From NCBI GenBank assembly GCA_021292165.1, contig CM037879.1, positions 40,454,339 to 40,518,338 on the forward strand: a stretch of 64,000 nt of DNA. Direction: 5' to 3'. The position numbers and the translations under genes are program-made. Below are positions 1 to 10,770 of the stretch, piece after piece (position 1 is the first letter of the stretch; every line of letters begins with the position of its first letter). A model generated the notes under the pieces. The model made no database searches. It was given only the letters and a program-made list of their open reading frames with translations, and had not been told where the DNA came from. The stretch is from Shinisaurus crocodilurus (taxonomy: Eukaryota > Chordata > Lepidosauria > Squamata > Shinisauridae).

Positions 1-670
1 TACTACATTGTACACATAGCCTGAAGGGAATTTATACAAACTTTTTAAATAATTAGGCACATGTATTTTTGGATAAGGGATTCTCAACTTGTAATATGAT
101 TATATGCCAGACTGAAATTGTATGGGGCAAGCTTTACCCCGGGTCCTTTCTCTGCTTCTACAGGTGTCGGATTAGTAAAAGTAAAAGTCAACCTCTACTA
201 GGATGAGCAAGATAAACAAAAAACTAAACGTGCTTAACACATTTTAACACTTTATGTCTTGGACTGCAAACACTGCATTAGGTAAAAGTTTGCATTGGGC
301 ATGCTTTTGCACAATTAATGTGATTTTTGCTATTGCATGCATGCTGATAATTTGTCAAACCTTGGCTCATACTCCGTTAGTTTGAGAGCAACACATGCAG
401 CAGGTCAACTGTTAGAGCTTTACATCCAAGCCATGCTCTGTGCATCATTCTTCAAAATCTTTTAAATGTGATAACAATGTAGAAAAGAATTCTGTAACAG
501 GAATTCTAGAATAAAATCATTCTGTTCCACACTGTGAGAAAGAACAAGATCATTAGTGTTTTGCAGAAGGGGACGGTCTTTTCGCGATCTGGTGACCCAT
601 GGCTCGAGTGCCCACAGAGAGGTCCCTGCGTGCCAGCTGTGGCACCCGTGCCATAGGTTCGCCATCACTG
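1..670 (-). mobile_element. non-autonomous hAT element, 0.9-kb family, copy 1 (cut by window edge)
   Basis: In reverse orientation this matches the copies at 23374-24294 and 57519-58432 along its whole visible length. The + strand right edge ends in the terminal motif GCCATCACTG (661-670), the inverted terminus CAGTGATGGC of the family. The other terminus lies left of base 1. The short open frames inside it (462-698 on the minus strand, 556-807 on the plus) are not conserved genes, only translations of the repeat. Confidence 0.85.
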
Positions 671-1553
671 CTCTAGGGCCCTTAGGGCTTATCCACAAAA
701 ATAATTTTTATGAGACTCTTGAATGTGACACAATTTGGGGGTATAACTCGCAACCAAGACCTTTTCCCCCGTCACACAGATGTACTGTAATTCTATTTAA
801 ATTATAATTATTTCTAAATGTGCGCCTGTACATATAAATTAGCATATGCAAATTTTATACAAATCAGCGCCTTCTTTTGTCCTCTTTTTTGGTGATGCAT
901 GCCCTCTTTCTTGGCAGTTCATAAGTGGCCACCATACCCTGAACATGGAGGGTACATATAGCCCTCAGGACTAGTAATATAACTGGTAAAATCAGATAAA
1001 ATTGCTACCAAATCCCTGCAGTGGAAATAGAAAGCACTTTCATAAAAGACAAGATGGTATATACTGTACAAAACAGAGATGTCGCTACCATTGTTTGAAT
1101 ATCCAATATTTATAGTTCAATTATATATAACAGTGCAGCAGACAGGTGAGGTGAGTGTTCTTTTCCCATTGATATTTTCAGCATTGATTGATGCTGGTTT
1201 TGTAGACAGGAAAGGTGGGTGACTGAGTTTGTACATAGACTTGATACCATTACTTTTGACAGAGTGATACATGTTTATGACAGTGATAAATGAGGCTCTG
1301 AACGCCACCTAACCTTGTATAGCTCAAAGGTCTCCTATAATGAAGGGATAATTTGCTGTTGTCATGACACCGAAAGGGCTTTGAAAATTAGTAGCAGTGT
1401 AATGAAGCAAACTTTTACTTATTAAAAAGAACCTTCCTTCTGATAAAAGCTTTAAAGATGCGGGGGGTGGGGGTGGGCGGGCAATTTGAGAAATTCTACA
1501 GTGAAGAGAATAATCAGTGTTTATGGTCAACAGGCCAGGAGATATAAGGTATT
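671..1553. other. intergenic, no gene seen
   Basis: AT-rich sequence. Around 940-985 there is a short piece resembling the minus strand of a CR1 tail (the 'tacatatagccctcaggac' motif also found near 9535 and 38390). I recognise nothing else. Confidence 0.5.
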
Positions 1554-1585
1554 GGCCCAGTTCACATGACCACCACGGCTTAAAC

Positions 1586-1933
1586 CAGTGCTTCTCAAAT
1601 AGTGGGGCGGGCCCCCCAGGGGGGGCGCGAGGCTCCGTAAAGGGGGGCTCGTTTGACCTCAGTTAAAAGTTTTTTTTAATATTGTGTTCCTTTAAATCCT
1701 GTGCTCCTTTAAATCTTTTCTGCTACAGTTAATAAAGCTATTCTTTGTTGTAAATTGATCCACATTTCTTTCTTTTTTTATTCTCTTATATGTTAATAAG
1801 GATACAGTGTTATGCAGAGGTGTACTTATAACAATTTTTATAGACAAATGATACTATTTACAGTCGCGCGGGGGGCGCGAAATGTTTTCTTCTTCCTAGG
1901 GGGGGCATGACAGAAAATAATTGAGAAGCACTG
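1586..1933. mobile_element. hAT MITE (CAGTGCTTCTCAA ends)
   Basis: Its ends are CAGTGCTTCTCAA and TTGAGAAGCACTG. It is flanked by a perfect 8-bp duplication GCTTAAAC (1578-1585 and 1934-1941), diagnostic of hAT transposition. It is 348 bp with no coding capacity, and it interrupts the arm of the larger fold-back at 1554-2481. Confidence 0.9.
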
Positions 1934-2162
1934 GCTTAAACAAACCACCGTGGCTTGTTTAAGCTGCAGCATGTGCTGGGTACCATTTGCTCAATTACCG
2001 GTACCTGCCTGGGCATAACTTGTCGTGTCATCCGAACCCAGATGACATGCCTTGTTTGAGGGGGAAACAACCCTCAAATAACCCATGGGTTGTTTTAGGT
2101 TTATTTGAGGGTTGTTTTCCCCGCAAACAAGCCATGCCATCCAGATTTGGATGACACCAGGG

Positions 2163-2361
2163 GACTCCTATCTCGGTGGGGCTCCTTTTCCATTGCAGGT
2201 TTTGCAGATTTTATTTGGAGCTTCATAGGAGCTATCCATCGTGCTCCATGGTGGTGAACTTATTTTGGGGGTGGATTTCAGCACCAAGGATAGCTCCCAT
2301 TAAGCTCCAGATAAAGCCTGAAAAACCTGCAACGGGAAAGGAACCCCACTGAAATAGGAGT
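2163..2361. repeat. fold-back MITE with ~72-bp arms
   Basis: The two ends (GACTCCTATCTCGGTGGGG and its near inverse at the right edge) stay complementary for about 72 bp with few mismatches. The flanks CACCAGGG and CACCAGCC agree at 6 of 8 positions, a decayed hAT-type target duplication. It is nested in the fold-back at 1554-2481. Confidence 0.7.
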
Positions 2362-2481
2362 CACCAGCCTCCCATGGATGACACTGCAAGCCGCACGGGG
2401 ATGACCATGCCTGGCATGCGCTGCAGCTTAAACAAGCCACCGTGGCTTGTTTAAGCAATGGTGATCATGTGAGCTGGGGCC

Positions 2482-3080
2482 ATTATTTACGGATGTGGCA
2501 GTTCTCCTGGTATGCTAATGTACATTTGATCAACAAAATACACGCTGACGTTTCCATCTTGCCCTTATGGAATCAGAAAAGGTAAACCAAACATACATTG
2601 TGTCCTGGAATTTAAATATTTTTTTCTTGCATTCATGTACTGTACTTAGATGGTTACTCTTTAGCACTTTTGTGTGTGTGTGCAGGTGTTGAACAGCAAC
2701 AACAACAAAAATCAGTAGCTTAAGAAAACAACATTCCAAAATTAAAACAGCAGTAACAAACCTCTCAACGTGCCATTACTAGAACAATCAGATTCAACAG
2801 AGGATAGAGCTCCTTTACAGGGCAGTGTCATCACAGGCTGCAAAAGCAAGTGGTGTCACTGATGAGAAAGAGAGTGATGAGTAACAGTGGCTGGTGACAA
2901 CAGGAGTGAGAAGATGGACTCACTGAGGGAGGGCCCCCCATTGATGGTGTCTTGCCCAAGGACCCTCAAAAACCTGGAACCGGCACTGCATGGAGCCACC
3001 ATTTAAATTTCCCGCTATGCCCCCGAAATGGCGTCACTCTCTGGGACATTGTGGAAATTAAAACAGCTGCCCACTGCTAT
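2482..3080. other. intergenic; hAT end fragment near 2950-2990
   Basis: No gene seen. The stretch ending CCTGGAACCGGCACTG near 2990 resembles the sequence just right of the hAT at 5837-6892 (CCTGGAGCCGGTCCTG near 6937), so it is probably one terminus of an older hAT. Confidence 0.4.
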
Positions 3081-3800
3081 CACTGTCCCATCCTGGCCAC
3101 CCGAAGTCAAGGCAAGAGTCTCAGTAAACACCTTTTATTGCGGTAATTCCACTAATGAGGAAACCGCTTTCTCAGAGGCAATAAATGTCCACAGAAACAG
3201 GGTTAGAATGAGTCCCAGGCTCTATGTCCAGCCAGACAGAACATGAGCAGAGTGCAACACACCAAGTGCTGCTCGCCAAGTAAGTCCCACAGTGCTCCAG
3301 TTCCAAGGAAGATTGGGAAGCTGTCCAGGATGGCAATGCATTGTCTCCTACAAGGGCTACTGAGAACTACAAAGGTGGCTACAAGGAATCGCTATCTGGC
3401 ATTTGGTCCTGGCAGGGAAACTGGCCCCTCAACCAGTGGCTATGCATAACTGGGTGTTTCTGTCCTGCCCTTTTCCGCTGACGACGGACCAAAGGGGCCA
3501 CCCCTGAAATACCCTCTCCCACAGAGCCCTCTTCCTGCCGCCCTGTTGCCAGGGATGATGTCCCTGACTGATAAGCAGGAGCCTCCATCAGGGTCAAGTC
3601 TTCCAGCTGAGAAGAATTGTCCATATCAGTCTCCAGCCCCTCACCCCCGTGCCCCCATTTGCTGGGCACTGGGAGGCCTGGCAGAGCTGAACTGACAGGT
3701 CTCTGATTCTCCACAGCTGGGCCTGACTCTACCACCTCTCCCACCCCACCCCCAGTCAGAATCCGTGGCTAAGACTGAAGCTCCCTCTGGACTGGTGAAA
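3081..3800 (-). mobile_element. unclassified repeat-like region, possible LTR remnant
   Basis: A 121-residue minus-strand open frame (3744-3379) has no recognisable domain. Read on the minus strand, the region ends with an AATAAA signal followed by GGTGTTTACTGAGACTC, like an LTR polyadenylation region. No matching second copy, TG..CA boundary or primer-binding site was found, so this is only a suggestion. A spurious frame in an unknown repeat is just as likely. Confidence 0.25.
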
Positions 3801-5506
3801 AGTCCCACAATCACCAGGTAAGCCTGCCAAGGGCAACCAATGTATAAGGGGATGTAGAAGGTTGTCCAGATGCCCTGCAGGGAGAGCCAACTTGCAATAC
3901 TTTTCCTTATATATTGCTGCTAGCACCCTTCAATTCACCCCAGATCTTAGGCAAGGGGAACTCCAATACCAGTTGTAGTTGACCTGGGAGAAGTCACCAG
4001 TCAGTACTGAGTGAGTTCAGCCTGTTTTCCTCTTCATCAAAATGTGGAGTATGAAACAGCAGTCTGGCACACAAGGGGTGGGAGCAGATCCTTGAGTTGT
4101 CAAAAGCGTCACGTCAAACCTCAGGCTGCAAGTTAAGAAGCTTTATTAAGATAAGGGATAGCAAAAAGGAGGTGCCACCTCGTTCACTCCCTTTGTGGCA
4201 AAATCCTTGCAGGTTTTTTGTTTTGTTTTTGGGACTCGTGTGTCCTAAGGGGTGCCCACACTTTTGCACCTGTTCCCGAGATTCTACCAACTTGGTAACA
4301 TGCAAAAGTGCGAGCCACCCCATTTACAGGGCAGCTGTAAAGGGTAAAGCTCCATTTTTCAAGAGGGATTTTTAAAAATTGGGGGTATACAGGTATATAG
4401 ACTCTAGGTATATAGACTATAAATGGGGTATATAGTCTTGCGATCGCAGTGGGAAGACAACTCGGTCCTCCTGCAGTGTCCTCTGGGATACCCACAGGAG
4501 GACCAAGGAGGGAGGGGCCGACAACGAACAATGAACATGATTGTCTGTTGGGCGCACCATGGGTTGTTTCAGCAACAACCAACCCACCGTGGCTTATTGC
4601 CAGGGTCGGTTGGCGTGACGTGCGAAAACACCCATTGTGGTGCTGTGATTAGAGTTTTGCATAGGATTGGGAAGACCCAGCTTCAAATCTCACAGCCATG
4701 CTCACTGGATGTCCCTGGGCTAGTCACTATCTCTCAGCCTGATTACCTCATATGGTTGTTTATTGTTAAACAATAAACTACATCTATTAACACTTTATAA
4801 TGCTTCCATATTTCAACTTGTCATTTTTCTTGCAAGCTTCCACAAGCGGGTAGAAGGATGAGGTATAACTAAAAAAAATAAATGAGCAAATGGCTGTGGG
4901 ACTAGTACACTATCTGCCTGAGATGGACATTACCAACCCCACACCCAACCCCAGCCAGTCTCGGGATACGTGCCCAGAATTCAATCCATGGGAATTGTGT
5001 AGGAAAGTAGATCACACTGATAACAAGCACGAACCTGCAGTATCTGGAACAGGCTTGGCCAGAAAGGCTGCAATGCAATTCAGAATGTAGTTTATGCAGG
5101 AGCGTTGTCAAAGGAGTCTGGTAATATCGGTCCAAAGAACCAGTTGCTCTGGCAAGAGGGTGTGGCAGGAATGGGAAGCGATGTCTGGAAACCCTTGATC
5201 AGAAGTTGTCTCTGCATCAGCTGTCTCCTCATTCAGCAGACCGAGCTCCATGTTTTCCTGGTTCAACACAAGCAGCAACATCTGCTGGTTGGAATATTTG
5301 TTACTGTCAGCAACATTCTCAATACAGTCAGGGCTGTATGGGTACTGTCATTCTGCAGAAGCATAGAAGAAGAGCAACAACAACGACGAAAACCTGCTGA
5401 AGAATTTAGCATCCTGAGAATCTTTTTTTTTTTTAATAACTAATTTAAAGCACGCTTCTACTTGGCACGGCTTTGATGATTGTGTTATGGCTACTGGCTG
5501 ACAATT
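3801..5506. other. intergenic; TATAG repeat and a decayed SINE
   Basis: A short array of GGTATATAGACT-like units lies at about 4384-4440. A strongly diverged tRNA-type SINE lies at about 4636-4765 (GTGCTGTGATTAGAG head, CTCTCAGCCTGATTACCTCA body). No gene was seen in the rest. Confidence 0.5.
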
Positions 5507-5514
5507 CCTTATGC

Positions 5515-5651
5515 CAGCCTTCCCAAACCTGGTGTCCTCCAGATATTTTTTGAACTGCACCTCCCAAAATTTCTGACCGTTGGCCATGCTGGCTGAGGCT
5601 GATGGAAGTTGAAGTCCAAAACATCTGGAGTGTACCAGTTGGGGAAGGCTG
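5515..5651. mobile_element. fold-back hAT MITE (CAGCCTTCCC ends)
   Basis: This is a palindromic 137-bp element with ends CAGCCTTCCCAAACCTGGTG and an inverse ending GGGGAAGGCTG. The flanks CCTTATGC and CCTTAGGC match at 7 of 8 bases. It belongs to the same family as 48966-49101 and the internally deleted copy at about 26474-26541. Confidence 0.85.
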
Positions 5652-5730
5652 CCTTAGGCTAACAGCCCAGGATGGTCTGATGACATTTCATCAACAGGAG
5701 CTAATGACAGGAGATGGAAGGAGTTGCGGG

Positions 5731-5760
5731 ATGTGTGTGTGTGTGTGTGTGTGTGTGTGT
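5731..5760. repeat. (TG)n microsatellite
   Basis: An uninterrupted run of TG dinucleotides about 30 bp long. Confidence 0.95.
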
Positions 5761-5836
5761 CTTCAGCACAAAACTAACCATTTTTTAAAAAAAATGGAAG
5801 GGCCGGTGCTGAAGGAGCAGGGACCAATGATACTCT

Positions 5837-6892
5837 CAGGGCCGGATTAAGATAGGGGCTATTGGAGCTGCAGCTCCAGGCCCCTAGCACAAAACAGGCC
5901 CACAATATTCAGCCCCCGCCCCGTTCATTTCAATGGGTCTACTCTTTTTAAAGTCGGAGTAACGCGGGAGGCGAGGCAAAGACGGGGAAAAGGGAAAGCT
6001 GATCCGAGGCCCGCTTTTCCTGGGAGTAAGCCCTCCCCGCAGGAGGGAATAGGAGACTTACTCCCGAGTAGCCACGCATAAGGCGGCTGGAGTGCCGTGT
6101 GCGCGCTGTTAATCGCCCGTGGAAGCTCTGCGCGCGGAGGATACGGGCTGCCCGCGTGTCGGCATCCCCACAACCTGCTTTCATTTCTCCTCCCCGGTCT
6201 GCTACGCTCTGCGGCAGCCGCCCGGGCTTCTTATACGGAGGGCTTCGTGGACGGAGGGAGCGGGGGAGATCGAGAGAAGCGGGTGGGTGGGGGTGTTCGT
6301 GGAAGCCGCGTGAAAGGCCAGGATCGTGCCAGACGCGCGGTGTGAATCAGCTTTCTGGGGAGGGGGAGTGAGTCAAGGCCGGAAAGCCGAAGTTGAAAGG
6401 GGCCGCCTCCTCAGTCCGGCGAGAGCGTGGATCGAGCATCGTGTCGAGTATTTTAGGCTTGCGAGTCTGAGAGGCAGTAAATTACCTTTTTTGCTTTCCC
6501 TTTCAGGGCCCAATCCTATAGCATGTCCAGACAGAAAAAGTCCTACAACTCCCAGCATGCCCCAGGCACGCTGGGAATTGCAGGGCTTTCTCTCTCTCTC
6601 TGAACATGCTTATAGGATTGCGCCCTTTGAAATGTTATTGATAATACAGTAATGCCTTGGATTGCAAGTAACTTGGTTTGAGAGCGTTTTTATAACGGTT
6701 TTATTGAGTTAACAAGCTTATTGTTTACAAAAAAAGAAATATTTTCAATATGTTTCTGTTTTGGCACTTTAATGGTAATTAAAATATTTAATTTGTTTTA
6801 ATATAAAATTGCGTCTTCATTTTATTTATTTCCATAAAAAGGCTCACCAAAACCCTCAGCACCAGGCCCATAATGCTCTTAATCCGGCCCTG
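5837..6892. mobile_element. 1.06-kb non-autonomous hAT with GC-rich interior
   Basis: The termini are CAGGGCCGGATTAAG and CTTAATCCGGCCCTG. A perfect 8-bp duplication GATACTCT lies at 5829-5836 and 6893-6900. The interior from about 5940 to 6480 is GC- and CpG-rich, unlike the flanks, and has no convincing protein; the overlapping frames there are short and unrelated. A fold-back with CAATCCTATA/TATAGGATTG ends lies at about 6511-6628, and a Tigger left-end fragment (CAGTAATGCCTTGGATTGCA) starts near 6650. Transposase is absent, so it would move only in trans. Confidence 0.9.
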
Positions 6893-6900
6893 GATACTCT

Positions 6901-7777
6901 GTTGCCCAAATGCCCACAAAAACCTGGAGCCGGTCCTGCACATTACAGATAATTTCTAGCTGGACCTAGAAGCAAGCGGCGGGGGTGGGGTGGGGTGGGG
7001 GGTGTAGCCGTTCTTTAATGATCTCCTGCCTTGTTGGAGTGCCTGCTTGTCTCCACATGGCATGCTTAGCTTGCCCATTGAAAATAAAGCAAATATTACA
7101 AAGACAAATCTCCAGTGTTTTCTTACTCAAAGGAAACTATACTCAGTAGCACCGACCCTGGGGCATCTTGTTGCTCCTGGAAGTGGGGTAGGCATAACAA
7201 TATGTTTGGAAGTGTGTGGACAATGCCTGGTAAAAGATAAGCCAGCAGGGTCGGCTGAAGGATTTCCAGCAGATGCGGGAGGGGCAAGGAAGTCACTCCC
7301 CTTGACTAGCAAAAGCAGAATAAATAGTGCAGATAAGTAACACTGCAGAATAAATGGTTTAAAAAGAAGACAAGATATGCAAATCTGTTCAATCTGCATA
7401 CTTAACACAGGTTGCAGAATTCTACTACTCTTGCTGATGGCCCACTGCAAAATTTTATCATGTTTTAGAGCAGAGTACAACCACCCTGGCTGAGTATGTT
7501 GTTATTTGGCTCATGAAAACATCTGGGAATAGGAAGCTGGGACATTTCTTTGGATTCACACTGTGCCTTGAATGATTTTTTCCTGTTGTTTTGCACCATA
7601 AAAATATTGTTACACACACTCAGTTGAGAGCGCACACTGGAGCCTTACTGTGTCATTGAATATTTGCTTTATTTACAAATTTACAAGCAAAGCATAAGGA
7701 GAGGGAAAGAGGCACTCACTCACACAAGGCAGTCATTCCACTCCCCCCGCATTGGATCCCCAGAGAGACCCGTAATC
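6901..7777. other. intergenic, no gene seen
   Basis: Contains a G-rich run near 6978-7005 and the hAT-end-like motif near 6937. No coding or RNA gene is recognisable. Confidence 0.5.
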
Positions 7778-8311
7778 CAGGGGTCCCCACCGTGGCACCA
7801 CAGGCGCCAGAGCACCCACAGAGACCTCCAATGGCACTCACAAAGCTCTCCTCTTCCCGCTCCCTTAAAAAATATATTTTAACAAAAACCTTGGAAAATG
7901 TTAGGGCAGTCTTCTTTCTCTCCCTTTGTAGCCTATAGTCTTGCTCTTTGTCTCCCCTTTGTCCCTTTGGATTGCTATTTTCCCCTCGCTCCCAGCCTCT
8001 AGCCCAGGGCTCTCCAACCTTGGGTCCCCAGATGTTGCTGGACTACAGCTCCCAGAATCCCTTGCCATTAGCCATGCTGGCTGGGTATGCTGGGAGCTGT
8101 AGGCCAGCAACATCTGGGGACCCAAGGTTGGAGAGCCCTGAGTCTAGCCTAGCTATTTTTGTCCCTCACTACCACCTCTTTAGCTCTCTTTCAGCTAGCT
8201 AGGCCCACATGACAGCCATCATGTGACTAGCCATTTCCACCATGGGAGCCATGTTGTGCTTTCTCAAATTCCCAAATGTGCCCATGGGTCCAAAAAGGTT
8301 GGGGACCACTG
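7778..8311. mobile_element. hAT element (CAGGGGTCCCCACC), hosting a fold-back MITE
   Basis: It starts CAGGGGTCCCCACC and ends GGTTGGGGACCACTG. The interior (CACTCACAAAGCTCT, then CTTGGAAAATGTTAGGG, then CAAATTCCCAAATGTG) matches the copy at 35663-36157. The flanks no longer show a clean 8-bp duplication. The palindromic MITE at 8005-8140 is inserted within it. Confidence 0.8.
8005..8140. mobile_element. fold-back hAT MITE (CTCCAACCTTGGGTCCCCAG family)
   Basis: This is a near-complete palindrome of about 136 bp with arms CAGGGCTCTCCAACCTTGGG. The inner part of each arm carries CCAGATGTTGCTGG and CTACAGCTCCCAG. The same family occurs at 32754-32889 and 45125-45249, where target duplications are perfect. 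Confidence 0.85.
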
Positions 8312-9340
8312 AGTGTAACCCAAGGTGCGACATTCACAGGTCACCCAACTCTCACTTCTTTTTGTCCATCTTTTCTCTGTTTCAACTGCTGAAACTGCTG
8401 TTTCTCACAAATTCAACTCCCTGGATCTGCCTGGTCTCTGCTTATGCTGTGCAAAATGCCCCTCACCTTTGCAGCCCCGTTTTCTGATTGTGAAGGTGAG
8501 GACATACTTTCTATAATTTTTCAATGGTGAGCTGTCAAAATGTATAAAATTTCTGAAGTAGAGGACTTACATTTGTAATAGACAGCAGCAAAGGCGGATC
8601 TCCCCCCCCCCTTCTTTGCGTAAAATGTTTTTGCTGCTTCGGGAAAGTGGAGGTGACTTTTCTAACAGTGTCCAAACCCATCTCACTCCACAAGCTCTCT
8701 GTGGAAGGATGTTCACATCACATAGTGTCCTTCCAGTTGCATTGTTGCAGAAAAAAACATGGCCGCCCAAAATAGGGCAGCAGTGGCAGCCATGCTTTTC
8801 CTCAACCTTAAAGGAAACTATGTTGTGGCATAATGGTGTGGGCAATAATGGTGTCAGACTTCACTAGTAGTGCTACTGCTTCTTTCCTGCGATGGGAAAA
8901 ACAATTTTTAAAAAGTAGGGCAAAAAGGGAGAAGCCTTTATGAGGCAATACAGGTAATTTTCAGTTGACTGAAATAATAACATGAACCATTGCACATTGG
9001 AAATATTTATAAAATCTTTCTGCCTGCCCACCAAAGATTGTGTGTTTCTTTGTCCCTTTTCATCTCCAACCCTCCCCTCCCTATAAATGTGCTGGAAAAG
9101 TTCCATTTGGAAGTTTCAACTCAGCCTTAGACTCTCTGCAGGTGAATTTCCCATTCAGGAAAAATCCATAGCCATTAAAGAACATTACAGTTCTTTTGTA
9201 TCAAATCTTTGACTCCCATTCTGAGTAACTTCAGGGCAGGCAAAACCATAATAATAGACCCATTCACAGTAATTAGACAACAAACTCACAATAATACCAA
9301 GACTGGCAAAAGGGGGCAAAGCCTGCTTGTTTTGCATTAT
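8312..9340. other. intergenic, no gene seen
   Basis: Small frames at 8567-8867 and 8873-9106 show no domain and overlap on both strands. No repeat is recognised. Confidence 0.45.
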
Positions 9341-9700
9341 AAAAACATAAGGACATAAGAAATGTTGTGCTGGATCAGACCAAGGCCTATCCAGTCCAGC
9401 ATTCTGCTTCCACAGTGGCCAACCAGATGCTTATGGGAAGCCCACAAGTAGGACATGTTTGCAGTAACAGCCTCCTGCTCATGTTTCCAGCAACTGGTAT
9501 TGAGAGGCATACCGCCTCTGATACTGGATGTGATATATAGCCACCAGGACTAGTAGCCATTGATAGCCTAATCCTCCATGAATTTGTCTAATCCCCTTTT
9601 AAAGCCATCCAAGTTGGTGGCCATCACTGTATCTTGTGGTAGCGAATTCCATAGTTTAACTATGTGCTGGCTGGGTGAAGAAGTACTTCTTTTTATTAAA
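9341..9700 (-). mobile_element. CR1 LINE 3' tail fragment
   Basis: On the minus strand this reads from the CR1 ORF2 end (TGGAATTCGCTACCACAAGA, then GGATGGCTTTAAAAGGGGAT) into the 3' UTR ending TGATCCAGCACAACATTTCT. The short minus frame 9765-9568 is the end of ORF2 (LWNSLPQDTVMATNLDGFKR). It is 5'-truncated, as is usual for CR1, and not functional. Confidence 0.8.
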
Positions 9701-10462
9701 TTATCATGGATTCTAAAAATAAATAAATAAAAGCATTGGCAAAAACAAAATTGCTTCTGGAGCACATCCAGATTTCTCTTTCCAAAGATAAGAATTTAGG
9801 ATACTTGGTTCTATCTTCCAGAGTATGGTACTAGATACTTTGCTGCATTTGCTATCATGATCTTGAAGACTGTAGTGTACAATTCTGTCCCATGTTTTGC
9901 TAGCCTGGCTGCTGGAGTGGGAGTATAAGAATTTATATTTTTGATTAAATTGTTTGAACTGTGGGAATTTATTGATTTAATGTTTATGAATATGAAAGTT
10001 GTATTCAGTAGGGAAGGGAATTCCATTTGTATTTGTTTTGATATGTTATTGTTAGCTGCTTTGGGCTTCATTTTGGAAGGAAAAGTGGACTACAAACATT
10101 GAAATTAAATGGACAGTTATCATGTAAAAATGAAGTCAGACCATTGGTCCATCTATCTCCCTATTTGTGCTGTTCGTTTTCCATCTTAGTATGTATGACA
10201 AAACCATTACACATTAATGGTTTAATGTGCAAAGAATAATTGTAAAATATCTGCTGTTATTGAGATGGCTAGTGATTTCATTTATTGTGCTTCTGTGCTG
10301 CTGAAATGTCTCTATTTGTAAGTTTATATCTGGGATAATAAAGCTACAGTGATTCCTCCTGAAGTCACTCAGCTTTTTTTAACACTAGATTTGTTTTCCT
10401 GTTTACAATCAATAGCTCTCCTGCTTCCATTTAGAGTCAGTGATTTAAAAACACACACCACA
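9701..10462. other. intergenic; possible old LINE tail
   Basis: No gene. Around 10040-10110 a stretch (AGCTGCTTTGGGCTTCATT, then GGACTACAAACATTGAAATT) resembles the 3' end of an L2-like LINE, but it is too diverged to assign. Confidence 0.4.
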
Positions 10463-10700
10463 CAGTGTGGCGTAGTGGTGAGAGTGTTTGACTGGGACTC
10501 AGGAGATCCGGGTTCTAGTCCTTCGCTCGGCCATGAAACTCACTGGGTAACTTTGGGCCAGTCACTGCCTCTCAGGCTAACCTACCTCACAGGGTTGTTG
10601 TGAGGATAAAATGGAGAGGAGAAGGAGGATTATGTAAGCTGCCTTGAGTTCCTTGCAGGAAAAAAGGCGGGGTAAAAATGTAATAAATAAATAAATAAAA
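10463..10700 (+). mobile_element. tRNA-derived SINE (type A)
   Basis: The tRNA-like head GTGTGGCGTAGTGGTGAGAG carries an A-box-like motif and GGTTCTAGTCC is a B-box-like motif. A conserved body follows (CTCACTGGGTAACTTTGGGC, CAGGGTTGTTGTGAGGATAA), then a LINE-like tail (GCAGGAAAAAAGGCGGGGTA) and an (AATA)n end. This type A family recurs at least eight times in the window. It resembles the squamate tRNA-derived SINEs; the exact family name is not certain. Confidence 0.9.
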
Positions 10701-10770
10701 GAACAACAAAAATGCATAAACAAGCAAACGCTTCATGTACTTTAGTTTGCTTTTAGTTTAATTAGCATAG

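Larger units (their letters stand above)
1554..2481. repeat. large fold-back MITE hosting two nested insertions
   Basis: The left arm starts GGCCCAGTTCACATGA and the right arm ends TCATGTGAGCTGGGGCC, so the ends are inverted repeats. Both arms carry the motif CCACCGTGGCTTGTTTAAGC. The element is flanked by ATT on both sides, a possible 3-bp target duplication. It contains a hAT element (1586-1933) and a second fold-back (2163-2361). The 3-bp flank suggests PIF/Harbinger-type transposition, but the class is uncertain. Confidence 0.6.

Noticed and set aside
3379..3744. Novel 121-residue protein on the minus strand
   Set aside because: No domain, no neighbouring exon or promoter, and the region looks like an unknown repeat; not supported as a gene.
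10463..10540. tRNA gene
   Set aside because: The A- and B-box-like motifs belong to the head of a SINE repeated across the window; no complete cloverleaf was found.
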